Positions 1 through 8,887 of a DNA stretch of 64,000 bases are shown in pieces; positions within the stretch are counted from its first letter, which is position 1; each line of letters begins with the position of its first letter. Source of the stretch: Muribaculaceae bacterium (GTDB lineage: Bacteria; Bacteroidota; Bacteroidia; Bacteroidales; Muribaculaceae); contig JAFYYU010000009.1 in the NCBI GenBank assembly GCA_017557425.1, positions 1 through 64,000 of the forward strand. Direction: 5' to 3'. Both the position numbers and the translations under genes were made by a program. The notes beneath the pieces were generated by a model. The model did no database searches. It was given only the letters and a program-made list of their open reading frames with translations, and was not told the DNA's origin.

Positions 1-2060
1 AGACCGTCGCAAACCAGCTTCACCTCGTCAAGGGTGCGGCCAGTCTCGTCGGCGAGCTCACGCATCGTCTCGAGCTGATGGGGTACGAACTCGTGCAAGG
101 GAGGATCGAGCAGGCGGATGGTCACTTCATAGCCGTCCATGGCCTCGAAGATGCCCTCGAAGTCGCCACGCTGCAGCGGGAGCAGCTTAGCCAGGGCAAC
201 GCGACGTGATGCCTCATCGGGAGCGATGATCATCTCGCGCATGGCTTTGATGCGGTCACCCTCAAAGAACATGTGCTCGGTACGGCACAGGCCAATACCG
301 TGGGCACCCAGCTTGCGGGCAACGCTGGCATCGCGGGGCGAGTCGGCGTTGGTGTAAACGTCCATCTTGCTGTACTTCTCAGCAAGGTTCATCACGGCAG
401 CGAAGTCACCGCTCAGATCGGCGTCAACAGTAGCTACGAGGCCATCATAAACCTCACCGGTGCTACCGTTAATCGAGATCCAGTCACCCTCGTTATAGGT
501 CTTGCCACCCATCTCGACGGTGCGGGCCTTGTAGTCCACCTTGATTTCACCGGCACCCGAAACGCAGCACTTACCCATACCGCGAGCCACAACGGCTGCG
601 TGTGAGGTCATACCGCCACGGGCGGTGAGGATACCCTGAGCCACGCTCATACCGCGCAGGTCCTCGGGAGAGGTCTCCAGGCGCACCATGATGACTTTCT
701 TCTTGCGTGATGCCCATTCCTCGGCGTCGTCAGCAAAGAACACGATTTGACCGGTTGCGGCACCGGGGCTGGCGGGCAGACCCTTGGCCATCACCTTGGC
801 GTTCTTTACAGCAGCCTTGTCAAACACGGGGTGCAGCAGCTCGTCGAGCTTGCCGGGCTCCATGCGCTTGATGACGGTCTTCTCGTCGATAGCGCCCTCA
901 CGCAGCAGATCCATGGCAATCTTCACCATGGCGGCGCCGGTGCGCTTGCCGTTACGGGTCTGGAGCAGCCACAGCTTGCCGTCCTGGATGGTGAACTCCA
1001 TGTCCTGCATGTCGCGGTAGTGCTCTTCGAGCTTCTGCTGGATGTCAACGAGCTGCTTGGCGCACTCGGGCATCGACTCCTCGAGAGAGGGATACTTGGC
1101 GGCACGCTCTTCCTCGCTGATGCCCTGCAGCTTGGCCCAACGGCGGCTGCCCTCGGTCATGATCTGTTGCGGAGTGCGTACACCAGCCACAACGTCCTCG
1201 CCCTGAGCATTGATCAGGTACTCACCGTTGAACAGGTTCTCACCGGTGCCGGCGTCGCGAGAGAAGCAAACACCAGTAGCACTGTTGTTGCCCATATTGC
1301 CGTAAACCATAGCCTGTACGTTAACTGCCGTGCCATACTCCTCGGGAATCTGGTTCATGCGGCGGTACAGGATGGCGCGGTCGTTGTTCCAGCTGTCAAA
1401 TACAGCATAGATGGCGCCCCACAGCTGATCGTAGGCATCGGTGGGGAAGTCCTTGCCGGTATTCTCCTTGACGGCGGCCTTGAAGCGTACAACGAGTTCC
1501 TTGAGGTCCTCGACGTCGAGTTCGGTGTCAAACTTCACACCCTTCTTCTCCTTCACTTCCTCGATGATGGCCTCAAACGGGTCGATATCGGTCTTGTTGG
1601 TGGGCTTCATACCCAGCACAACGTCACCGTACATCTGCACGAAGCGGCGGTAGCTGTCCCAAGCGAAGCGGGGATTGCCCGACTTGGCGGCCAGCGTCTC
1701 GGCCACTGCATCGTTGATACCCAGGTTCAAGACGGTGTCCATCATACCGGGCATCGACACGGGAGCACCCGAGCGAACGGATACCAGCTGAGGATTGCTG
1801 GGATCATTGAACTTGTTACCTGTCAGCTTCTCGATGTGCTCAACAGACTTCATCACATCGTCCTTGATCATCTCAACGACAGCTTCGCGACCCTTCTGGT
1901 TATAAAGGGTGCAAATCTCGGTAGTAATGGTGAAACCCGGGGGAACAGGAACACCAATCAAGTTCATCTCGGCAAGGTTAGCGCCCTTGCCACCCAACAG
2001 ATCTTTCATGTCGGCACGACCCTCAGCCTGGCCGTTACCAAAAGTGTAAATCGCTTTCAT
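1..2060 (-). CDS. ppdK: Pyruvate, phosphate dikinase (5' part, runs off the window)
   Basis: Interconverts pyruvate, ATP and phosphate with PEP, AMP and pyrophosphate in the cytoplasm. Translating the minus strand from the ATG at 2060 gives an open frame of about 686 codons with no stop before the window edge. It starts MKAIYTFGNGQAEG and carries the N-terminal nucleotide-binding domain (LLGGKGANLAEM, SVRSGAPVSMPGMMDT). The phosphohistidine swivel motif GGMTSHAAVVARG follows, with its histidine near residue 487, and then the start of the PEP-binding barrel (GIGLCRTEHMFF). Family members are about 870-910 aa, so roughly 200 C-terminal residues lie outside. A -7-like TACCTTTG box sits upstream. 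The long plus-strand frame across this region is a shadow. Confidence 0.97.
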   Translation of the reverse strand, partial: MKAIYTFGNGQAEGRADMKDLLGGKGANLAEMNLIGVPVPPGFTITTEICTLYNQKGREAVVEMIKDDVMKSVEHIEKLTGNKFNDPSNPQLVSVRSGAPVSMPGMMDTVLNLGINDAVAETLAAKSGNPRFAWDSYRRFVQMYGDVVLGMKPTNKTDIDPFEAIIEEVKEKKGVKFDTELDVEDLKELVVRFKAAVKENTGKDFPTDAYDQLWGAIYAVFDSWNNDRAILYRRMNQIPEEYGTAVNVQAMVYGNMGNNSATGVCFSRDAGTGENLFNGEYLINAQGEDVVAGVRTPQQIMTEGSRRWAKLQGISEEERAAKYPSLEESMPECAKQLVDIQQKLEEHYRDMQDMEFTIQDGKLWLLQTRNGKRTGAAMVKIAMDLLREGAIDEKTVIKRMEPGKLDELLHPVFDKAAVKNAKVMAKGLPASPGAATGQIVFFADDAEEWASRKKKVIMVRLETSPEDLRGMSVAQGILTARGGMTSHAAVVARGMGKCCVSGAGEIKVDYKARTVEMGGKTYNEGDWISINGSTGEVYDGLVATVDADLSGDFAAVMNLAEKYSKMDVYTNADSPRDASVARKLGAHGIGLCRTEHMFFEGDRIKAMREMIIAPDEASRRVALAKLLPLQRGDFEGIFEAMDGYEVTIRLLDPPLHEFVPHQLETMRELADETGRTLDEVKLVCDG

Positions 2061-2123
2061 TTACTTAACTTTTCTTTTGTTTTGAATATTTTGTAAATAT
2101 TTATGAGAATTCATTTTGCGGTG

Positions 2124-2131
2124 CAAAGGTA
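2124..2131 (-). promoter_or_regulatory. Bacteroidetes -7 box upstream of ppdK
   Basis: The minus strand reads TACCTTTG, matching the TAnnTTTG -7 consensus, about 65 nt upstream of the ppdK ATG. I see no convincing TTTG at the usual 19-21 nt spacing; the nearest is 12 nt away. The 17 bp around it (2123-2139) recur exactly at 12699-12715. Confidence 0.5.
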
Positions 2132-2283
2132 GTCATTTTAGCCCAAATTATCCGTATTTTATCGCTTAAAAAACACATTATTTTATTAACACTGCCCATT
2201 TTTCCTCCGATTGTGACAAATTGCAAGAAAAACACCGATGCTTATGATGATTTGGCGGTGATGTGACGACTCTTTGACGTAAT

Positions 2284-2324
2284 AACCCGACGACAGCCCG
2301 TTTCTATAAGGCTGTCGCCGGGTT
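2284..2324 (-). terminator. Hairpin after the glycogen cluster
   Basis: AACCCG-a-CGACAGCC pairs with GGCTGTCG-c-CGGGTT around an 11-12 nt loop, 33 bp beyond the GH57 stop. The T-tract on the minus side is weak (TTATT), so this is a likely but not textbook intrinsic terminator. The rest of the 2061-2356 gap holds only the ppdK promoter region. Confidence 0.6.
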
Positions 2325-2356
2325 TCATGTTGTCACACTTGCCGTCGATTCAAAGG

Positions 2357-3907
2357 TTATTTTGCCTTCTTAGCAGCAGGTTTCTTGGCAGCAGGCTTTT
2401 TAGCTGCAGGTGCCTTTTTGGGCGTTTCCTTCTTTGCGGGCGCTTTTTTTGCGGGCGCTTTTTTAGCCGTTTCCTTCTTGGCAGGTGCTTCCTTCTTTGC
2501 GGGAGCTTTCTTCTTGGGTGCGGCGGGCTTCTTCTCCTCTTTGGGAGCGGGCTCCTCTACTACTGGTGCGGGTTCCGTCTCATCGATGGGGAAATCGCCA
2601 GTGGTGTCATTGACGATGTTGTTGCGCATCATCTCCACCTCGCGGTGCAGCCTCTCGATTTCCTGCTCCTGATTGCGGATAGTCAGCAGCAGCGAGTTCA
2701 GCTCCTCGTTGTCGATGCTGGCAGGGTACTGCTCCTCGACACGCGTCATGAAGTCGCTCAGCACGTTCATGTAGTTGGTGAACGCCGTATAGGGTGAGTC
2801 GTAGGGGCTGTAGTGGCTGTGTACCGAGCCATCGTCGTTGTGCTTGGTGGACATGTAGAAGAAGTGGTCGCTGGCCTGCAGGTAGTTCCAGTCCTGCTTG
2901 ATGCGGCGGTCGGTGCACAGACGCACGCGCTCACCGATGGAGTACAACTTCTTGGCGGCCTCCTGCTGCAGGGTGTTGCCCAGCCATGCGCTGGTGTCGC
3001 GGGCCTCGTCGGTCCAGGACATGGGGTAGGGCACGGCAAGTTCGGCAACGGGTTTGAACTTAGAAACCACCTCGCTCGGGGTCCAGAACTGGATGTCGTG
3101 CTCGGCGGCAAAGCGGGGCAGGGCCTTGATGAACTCAAAGATGCCGCTCTCGCGAGGTTGCAGCTCTCCGAAGGCGTCATAGTTCATGAACAGGTTGACC
3201 AATTGCTCCTCTTGCGGCAGTTCGTTGATCCAGTTGATGTACTTGTCGGCCGTGAGGGGATAGGATGCCCACTCGGGATTACTGAAGCGGAACGAGATGT
3301 CATCGCTCAGTTTGCCGTTCTTCAACATCAGTTTGAGCTTAGGCGCCGAGGCACTGCTGTACAGGAAGTTGGGCGAACGCCAACCCAGCACGTGCTTGGC
3401 GTCGGCCGTGATGGCGGCTTTGAAGCCCATGGCATATACCATCGAGGCGATGTCGTCATCATAGATCAACTCGGTGTTGCGGAACACCTTGGGTTTCTGG
3501 CCAAACAGCTGATAGATTTTCTGGTCGTGGGCCTTGACCTGGGCGACGAACTCGTCGGGGTCATACAGGGATGACAGGCTGTGTGCATAGGTCTCGCTCA
3601 GGAACTCTACACAACCGGTTGCCGCAAGTTCCTTCATCGAATCGATGAACTCGGGTACGTACTGTTCCAATTGCTCCAGGGCGGTGCCGCTGATGGAGAA
3701 AGCCACCTTGAACTTCTTGCCGTTCTCCTTGATCATGTCGAGCAGCATCTGGTTGGCGGGCAGATAGGACCGCTGAGCGATGCGCGTGATGATGTCGTCG
3801 TCGGCAAAGTCATCATAATAGTAGTGGTCGTTGCCGATGTCAAAGAAACGGTAATGTTTCAGGCGGAACGGCTGATGAATCTGGAAATAAAAACAAATCG
3901 CTTTCAT
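2357..3907 (-). CDS. GH57 alpha-amylase/glucanotransferase with basic tail
   Basis: A glycoside hydrolase family 57 enzyme, likely cytoplasmic and acting on glycogen or maltodextrins. The family motifs are present: HQP at residues 11-13, the nucleophile motif FRNTELIYDDD with Glu146, and MNYDAFGE with the acid/base Asp near 244. No signal peptide is visible. After the catalytic part, residues about 395-425 (NEELNSLLLTIRNQEQEIER) look like a short coiled coil. The last about 70 residues are Glu/Pro then Lys/Ala/Pro-rich, with many AKK and PAKK units, like a histone H1 or HU tail. It lies 49 bp from the GT4 synthase on the same strand, so it is probably in an operon with the glycogen genes. Exact substrate is inferred from context. 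Confidence 0.9.
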   Translation of the reverse strand: MKAICFYFQIHQPFRLKHYRFFDIGNDHYYYDDFADDDIITRIAQRSYLPANQMLLDMIKENGKKFKVAFSISGTALEQLEQYVPEFIDSMKELAATGCVEFLSETYAHSLSSLYDPDEFVAQVKAHDQKIYQLFGQKPKVFRNTELIYDDDIASMVYAMGFKAAITADAKHVLGWRSPNFLYSSASAPKLKLMLKNGKLSDDISFRFSNPEWASYPLTADKYINWINELPQEEQLVNLFMNYDAFGELQPRESGIFEFIKALPRFAAEHDIQFWTPSEVVSKFKPVAELAVPYPMSWTDEARDTSAWLGNTLQQEAAKKLYSIGERVRLCTDRRIKQDWNYLQASDHFFYMSTKHNDDGSVHSHYSPYDSPYTAFTNYMNVLSDFMTRVEEQYPASIDNEELNSLLLTIRNQEQEIERLHREVEMMRNNIVNDTTGDFPIDETEPAPVVEEPAPKEEKKPAAPKKKAPAKKEAPAKKETAKKAPAKKAPAKKETPKKAPAAKKPAAKKPAAKKAK

Positions 3908-3915
3908 ATATTATT

Positions 3916-3950
3916 CAGTTTTTAGTAGTCAGTTTTAAGTTTTTAGTTGA
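3916..3950. repeat. Heptamer array (NAGTTTT)5
   Basis: Five degenerate 7-bp units: cagtttt, tagtagt, cagtttt, aagtttt, tagttga. They fill the gap between the GH57 and GT4 genes. The same unit and phase recur at 50468-50502 and, inverted, at 50543-50563. Confidence 0.6.
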
Positions 3951-3956
3951 TTTCCA

Positions 3957-5219
3957 TTAGCGGTTGATGAGGTTGCGGTAGATGTTGATGACCTTGGCGC
4001 CGGCCTTGTCCCAGGTGATCTGGTTGACCTCGGCAAGTCCCTGCTCACGCAACTCGTTGAACATCGCGGGATACTTGATGATGCTGTAGATGGCGTCGGC
4101 CATGGCATTGGTGTCCCAGTAGTCGATCTTAATGACGTTGTCCAGAATTTCGGCACAGCCGCTCTGCTTGCTGATAATCGACGGCACACCCATCTGCATC
4201 GCCTCCAGCGGAGAAATGCCGAACGGCTCGCTTACCGACGGCATGATGTACACGTCACTGGCGGCAAGCATTTCGTACACCTGCTTGCCCTTAAGGAAGC
4301 CGGTGAAGTGGAAGCGGTCGGCGATATTGCGCTTGGCGGCAAGGCGGATCATCTTGTCCATCATGTCGCCACTGCCTGCCATGACAAATTGGGCGTCATT
4401 GACCTTGTGCAGCACCTGTGCAGCGGCCTCGACGAAGTATTCGGGGCCTTTCTGCATCGTGATGCGCCCCAGGAAGGTGATGACCTTGCTCGTCTTGCCT
4501 GGAGGGGCCTCCAGGTTGAGCAATTCCTCGTTCAGGGGTTCCACGGCGTTGTGCACGGTGGTTACCTTGTCGGGGCTGATGCCGTATTTCTCGATAACGG
4601 TGCGGCGCGTGAGGTTGCTCACGGTGATGATGTGATCGGCATGGTTCATGCCGTCTTTCTCGATGCTGAACACCGTGGGGTTGACATTGCCGCGGGAGCG
4701 GTCAAAGTCGGTGGCATGCACGTGGATGACCAGAGGCTTGCCTGTCACCTGCTTGGCATGGATGCCGGCGGGATAGGTGAGCCAGTCGTGGCTGTGGATG
4801 ATGTCACAGCCCACCGTGCGTGCGATGACGCCTGCCACGATGCTGTAGTTGTTGATTTCCTCGAGCAGATTGTCAGGGTAGCGTCCCGAGAATTCGATGC
4901 AGCCCAGGTCGTTGGTGCTCATGTAGTTGAAGTCGCCGTAGATATGGTCGCGCAGGTTAAAGTACATCTGCGGATCCATTACATTGCCGATGCGGCTCTG
5001 CACATAGTCCCAGTTCACGTCGCGCCATGCTACCGGCGTGTTGTTGGCACCGATGATATTGGCAAAATCCTTGGGCTCGTCACCCCATGGCTTGGGGATG
5101 ACAAAGGTGATGTCCATGTCGCCGTTCTGCCACATGCCCTTGGTGAGTCCGTAACTTGCTGTTCCCAGTCCTCCCAGGATATGGGGAGGGAACTCCCAGC
5201 CAAACATTAATGCTTTCAT
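3957..5219 (-). CDS. GT4 glycosyltransferase, likely glycogen synthase
   Basis: A GT-B fold glycosyltransferase of family 4. It begins MKALMFGWEFPPHILGGLG, the usual donor-loop start (FPP..GGL) of bacterial glycogen-synthase-like GT4 enzymes. It also has HSHDWLTYPAG and HVHATDFDRSR in the N-terminal domain. The C-terminal domain has FLGRITMQKGPEYFVEA and the EPFGISPLEAMQMG nucleotide-sugar motif with its paired glutamates. At 420 aa it is full length for the family. It sits between the GH57 and debranching enzymes with gaps of 49 and 14 bp, which supports a role in glycogen or alpha-glucan synthesis. The sugar donor cannot be read from the sequence. Confidence 0.9.
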   Translation of the reverse strand: MKALMFGWEFPPHILGGLGTASYGLTKGMWQNGDMDITFVIPKPWGDEPKDFANIIGANNTPVAWRDVNWDYVQSRIGNVMDPQMYFNLRDHIYGDFNYMSTNDLGCIEFSGRYPDNLLEEINNYSIVAGVIARTVGCDIIHSHDWLTYPAGIHAKQVTGKPLVIHVHATDFDRSRGNVNPTVFSIEKDGMNHADHIITVSNLTRRTVIEKYGISPDKVTTVHNAVEPLNEELLNLEAPPGKTSKVITFLGRITMQKGPEYFVEAAAQVLHKVNDAQFVMAGSGDMMDKMIRLAAKRNIADRFHFTGFLKGKQVYEMLAASDVYIMPSVSEPFGISPLEAMQMGVPSIISKQSGCAEILDNVIKIDYWDTNAMADAIYSIIKYPAMFNELREQGLAEVNQITWDKAGAKVINIYRNLINR

Positions 5220-5233
5220 ATCTCTTGATAGGT

Positions 5234-7192
5234 TTATTCGTCAATGATGTGAAGGTTCTTGAAAGTGCGCAGCACGCGCAGGATGCCGCCCACGTTGGGG
5301 GCGAAGCTCACGGCGCCACGGCCTGTGAAGGGAGGATTGCCGTCGTAGAGTTCGCTCAGCGAGCCGATGCAGCCCTCTTTCATCTCGTCCTCAAAGCCGA
5401 TCATCATCCTCTCGATGAAGGAAATGCTGTTCAGGCCGAAGACGCGGATGTAGGCCTTGCTGTAGAAGTCCATCAGCCAGGGGCGTGCACTGCCGGCGTA
5501 GTAAGCCATCTGTCGCTCCTCGGGGGTGCCCAGATACCAGGGAATGTAGCCGTAACTGTTGGGGCTCAGGGTGCGCAATCCCTTGGGCGTCAGCAACTCG
5601 CGTGTCGTGATGTCGAGGATGCGTTTGCGCTGACGGCGGTCCAGGGGACTGTAGTCTGTGGCGGCGGCGATAATCATGTTAGGCCGCACGCTCAGGTCGG
5701 TGTAACTGCCGTTCACATAGTCGTACAGGTAACCGTAGTCGGTCATGAACGTCTCGATGAAGGCGGGTTTGCATTTGTCGGCGATGGCGTTGCAACGCTC
5801 TACAAATTCCTTTTCCTCGTCACGCTCGGCGAAGAGTTCTTCCACCGCAAACCTGAGGGCATTGTACCACAGGGCGTTGAATTCCACCAGATAGCCTGTG
5901 CGGGGAATCAGCGGGGTGCCGTCGGGGTGCGTGCTGTTCATCCAGGAGACGGGACGCTTGGTTCCATCGGTTGTGACAAGGCCGTTAGTCTCAAGTTTGA
6001 GATTGGGGTGATGGCCGTCGGCAATAAAGGTGATGATGTCCTTGACCAGTTGCCCGTAGCGCTCGCGTGCTGCATCGGCATTCAGGTCATGGGCATAGCG
6101 CTGCACTGCCCAGATGGCCCACAGGGGCACATCGGGCAACTCCAGGCCATCAAGGTGCTTGTCGAGGGTGCCGTCGCGCATCCAGTCGTTGAGGGCACGC
6201 TGGGCGGTGTCCATGATGAGCTCGAAATCCTGGCGGTGGTGTACCGACAGGGTGCAGCCCGGTAGAGCGATGAACTCGTCGCGGGCGCGGATCTTGAACC
6301 AGGGATAGCCGGCCAGCAGGTAGTGACCTTCCTTGTTGGTGATATAGAACTGCTTGGCGCTGTTCTTCATGCAGTTATAGAAGCTCGTGCGCGGTGTGCG
6401 TGTCTTCATCTCGTCCTCGTACATCTTGGTCAGGGTGCGGGTGTTGACTTCCTCGACACCGGCCGAGAAAATGAGGGGCTCGCCCTTTTTGATTTCGACC
6501 TCGAAGTAGCCGGGCACATACAAGTCCTCGCTGTAAGGAATGCCGCGCTCTTGGTCCTTGGTGTACTCGATGTTTTTGTACCAGTGCGGGTCAAACACGA
6601 AACGGGGCTTATGGTTCATCTGCATGTACAGGGTGGGGTAGCCGTTGTACATACAGGTGGCGATGCCGTTGGACACTTCCTGGTAGTCGCGGCTGGCGAC
6701 AGCATTCTCGACACACAGGTCGTTGGCGTTGCGGAAGGCCAGGAAGGGCCGGAACTGCAGCGTCGTCGCCGAGTGGGCATCCACCAGCGTGTAGCGGATG
6801 AGGATGCGGTTCTCGTGGGTGATGAAAATCTTCTCCTTTTTCAGGATCACGCCGCCCACGCGGTAGGTAGTGGTGGGCACGCGCTCGCAGTCATACTCTC
6901 GGATGTACTTGTGGCCGTTGGGACTGTAGGTGTCACCCTTGTAGCGGTGCAGGCCCAGGTTGAAGGGTGCCCCATGCTGGATGACGGTCTCGTCGAGTGT
7001 GGACAACAACACGTGGTTGTTGTCGTCGAGCTCGGGCACCGGGATGACCAACAGGCCATGCTGCTTGCGGGTGTTACAGCCCACGATGGTGGTGCAGTGA
7101 TAGGCCCCCGACTGATTGGTGCGCAGCATCTCCTTGGGCAGGGACTGCTCCAGATTGATCATCAGGTTTTTATCAAATTTCAGATAACTCAT
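5234..7192 (-). CDS. Glycogen debranching enzyme (amylo-alpha-1,6-glucosidase type)
   Basis: A 652-aa cytoplasmic debranching enzyme. The N-terminal domain has the family-typical SGAYHCTTIVGCNTRKQHG, and the C-terminal (alpha/alpha)6 barrel has WFKIRARDEFIALPG, EFNALWYNALRFA and SPNSYGYIPWYLG. These fit the bacterial/archaeal GDE family (GH133-like). It is the promoter-proximal gene of a minus-strand cluster followed by the GT4 synthase (14 bp gap) and the GH57 enzyme, so the three probably act together in glycogen turnover. No signal peptide. Start chosen at MSYLKFDKN. Confidence 0.93.
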   Translation of the reverse strand: MSYLKFDKNLMINLEQSLPKEMLRTNQSGAYHCTTIVGCNTRKQHGLLVIPVPELDDNNHVLLSTLDETVIQHGAPFNLGLHRYKGDTYSPNGHKYIREYDCERVPTTTYRVGGVILKKEKIFITHENRILIRYTLVDAHSATTLQFRPFLAFRNANDLCVENAVASRDYQEVSNGIATCMYNGYPTLYMQMNHKPRFVFDPHWYKNIEYTKDQERGIPYSEDLYVPGYFEVEIKKGEPLIFSAGVEEVNTRTLTKMYEDEMKTRTPRTSFYNCMKNSAKQFYITNKEGHYLLAGYPWFKIRARDEFIALPGCTLSVHHRQDFELIMDTAQRALNDWMRDGTLDKHLDGLELPDVPLWAIWAVQRYAHDLNADAARERYGQLVKDIITFIADGHHPNLKLETNGLVTTDGTKRPVSWMNSTHPDGTPLIPRTGYLVEFNALWYNALRFAVEELFAERDEEKEFVERCNAIADKCKPAFIETFMTDYGYLYDYVNGSYTDLSVRPNMIIAAATDYSPLDRRQRKRILDITTRELLTPKGLRTLSPNSYGYIPWYLGTPEERQMAYYAGSARPWLMDFYSKAYIRVFGLNSISFIERMMIGFEDEMKEGCIGSLSELYDGNPPFTGRGAVSFAPNVGGILRVLRTFKNLHIIDE

Positions 7193-7248
7193 TATTGTTT
7201 GATTGTTTAGTTATTATATTGTTTCGGTTAATGTTCAGGAGGCTCTTT

Positions 7249-8154
7249 TCACACATCATCGGGCAGCGTGCGCGGCACCAGGATGTTGATGCCGGCCGCT
7301 ACATTCTCGATCGCTATGCGAGCAGGCATCATGACAGGATCGCCGTCGATGTGGATGACATCGTCGTGTCGACGCTCGATGACCACACGTTTGCCTCGAT
7401 AGATACTCACGTGGTTGTCGTAATTGAGTTGCCGCAGAAATAATCTGGCTCCGATCAGCGGGCTGGCAGCAGGGTTGAAGGGATGCATCACGGTCACGTC
7501 AATGAGTCCGTCCTGCATCGTCGCGCGGGGGGCGATATAGGCGTTGTTGCCATATTGGGCCGCATTACAGCACGCGATGACAAAGGCTTTGTCGGTCATG
7601 CTCTGCTCATCGATATCAATCTTGTAGGCCTGGGGCTTGTAGTTGAGATACTCGGTGAGGGTTGTCTTGATATAGGTGATGAAGCCGCGTGTGCCCTCGT
7701 TGGCGAACTTGTTGCTGACGGCCGCGTCAAACCCCATCCCGCAAACACAAAAGAAAGGTTTGCCGTTAACGGTGCAGTAGTCAAACTTTCCTTTCACACC
7801 GTCATTGATTAAATGCAGGGCGCGGCTCGCGTTCATCGGGATGCGCAGGTGGCGTGCCAACCCATTCCCTGATCCGTTAGGTACGATGGCAAGGGTGGTA
7901 TCTGAGCCGCACAAGGCACTGCCCACCTCGTTGACCGTGCCGTCGCCACCGATGGCGACAACGATGTCAACACCGTCTCTCACCGCTTGCGCTGCTATTT
8001 CACGGGCATGTCCAGGGTATTCGGTTGCTATGATGCTCACATCATAGCGGTCATGGTCTACTGCTGTATCGATGAGGCGAGGAATCTTGTCCTTTCTGCC
8101 GATGCCTGACACAGGGTTGATGATGGCGACTATATGCCTGCGTTTCTCTTCCAT
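7249..8154 (-). CDS. Diacylglycerol/lipid kinase family protein (YegS/DagK type)
   Basis: A kinase of the DAGK catalytic-domain family, phosphorylating a lipid such as diacylglycerol or a sphingoid base; the substrate is not evident. Visible motifs are IINPVSGIGRKDK at the N-terminus, the nucleotide-binding GGDGTVNEVGSAL and PNGSGNGLARHLR. The C-terminal half has the YegS-like beta-sandwich with DGLIDVTV. I take the ATG at 8154 (MEEKRRHIV). An upstream TTG at 8163 would lie inside the -7 box at 8161-8168. About 300 aa, normal for the family. It is divergently transcribed from the membrane-protein cluster at 8264. Confidence 0.9.
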   Translation of the reverse strand: MEEKRRHIVAIINPVSGIGRKDKIPRLIDTAVDHDRYDVSIIATEYPGHAREIAAQAVRDGVDIVVAIGGDGTVNEVGSALCGSDTTLAIVPNGSGNGLARHLRIPMNASRALHLINDGVKGKFDYCTVNGKPFFCVCGMGFDAAVSNKFANEGTRGFITYIKTTLTEYLNYKPQAYKIDIDEQSMTDKAFVIACCNAAQYGNNAYIAPRATMQDGLIDVTVMHPFNPAASPLIGARLFLRQLNYDNHVSIYRGKRVVIERRHDDVIHIDGDPVMMPARIAIENVAAGINILVPRTLPDDV

Positions 8155-8160
8155 TCCCTG

Positions 8161-8168
8161 CAAAGATA
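8161..8168 (-). promoter_or_regulatory. -7 box of the lipid kinase gene
   Basis: Minus strand TATCTTTG matches TAnnTTTG and ends only 6 bp before the chosen ATG (8154), implying a very short or absent 5' leader. No clear -33 TTTG is visible. Confidence 0.5.
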
Positions 8169-8188
8169 ATACTTTTTTACGGGTTTTA

Positions 8189-8221
8189 TTTGGATTGAAC
8201 GTCTATTTTGAGTTATTTTTG
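8189..8221 (+). promoter_or_regulatory. Promoter of the DUF308/DUF3667 cluster
   Basis: TTTG at 8189-8192 and TATTTTTG at 8214-8221, separated by 21 nt, match the Bacteroidetes -33/-7 consensus. The first gene starts 42 bp downstream at 8264. Confidence 0.6.
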
Positions 8222-8263
8222 TGGAAAAAATATTAACAAGTCGTTTTTTTAGTACCAAGACTA

Positions 8264-8887
8264 ATGAAAAAAGTCAGTATAAACTTGCTCACTAATGTGA
8301 TATTGCTACTTGCCGGCATTATTCTGATTGTGTTTCACCATGTACCTAATATCCTGGTATGGGGCGCTCGTGTGATGGGTGCCGTGTTCCTGTTGCCGGC
8401 GGTGGTGTATCTCATCATGGTGGCCGTGCGTCACGCCGATGCCCGCACCAGTACTGATTATTTGGGCGTGCTGCCCGCTGTAGGCGGTCTGTGCTTCGGG
8501 TTGGTGATGATCATTAAGGCCCATTTGTTTGACGGCATTCTGCAACTGCTCATGGGCGTGTTGCTGCTCGTGTTGGGCCTGTTCCATGTCATCTTTCTGT
8601 TGCTGTCTCGCAATAGCATGAAAGTCAAGGGGTGGTATCACATTTGTCCGCTTGCCGTCATCTTGTGTGGTGTCCTCTCGTTGGCGCTGCCCGCTCTGCG
8701 CTCCAGCGTGTCCACGGTGGTGCTGTTGACTGGCATCTGCCTGCTGCTGTTCAATTTCACCAGCCTGCAGGAATATCTGGCCGAGCGTAAGGTGCGCCGC
8801 GCTGTCACACAACCTGCCGTCGAGTCGGCACCGGTCGCCGATGATTCGGCTGCCGAAACAATAGTCCAGGACAATGAGCTTGAGTGA
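8264..8887 (+). CDS. DUF308/HdeD-like integral membrane protein
   Basis: A 207-aa protein with about six hydrophobic segments arranged in pairs (LLTNVILLLAGIILIVF, VMGAVFLLPAVVYLIMVAV, and so on), as in DUF308/HdeD-like proteins. The tail (about residues 170-207) is hydrophilic and acidic. There is no signal peptide or enzyme motif. Its 3' end overlaps the next gene by 14 bp, so it is probably translationally coupled to the DUF3667 genes. HdeD in E. coli is linked to acid resistance, but that role is not shown here. Confidence 0.6.
   Translation: MKKVSINLLTNVILLLAGIILIVFHHVPNILVWGARVMGAVFLLPAVVYLIMVAVRHADARTSTDYLGVLPAVGGLCFGLVMIIKAHLFDGILQLLMGVLLLVLGLFHVIFLLLSRNSMKVKGWYHICPLAVILCGVLSLALPALRSSVSTVVLLTGICLLLFNFTSLQEYLAERKVRRAVTQPAVESAPVADDSAAETIVQDNELE

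Noticed and set aside
747-2096. 449-codon plus-strand frame over ppdK
   Set aside because: Antisense shadow of the dikinase gene.
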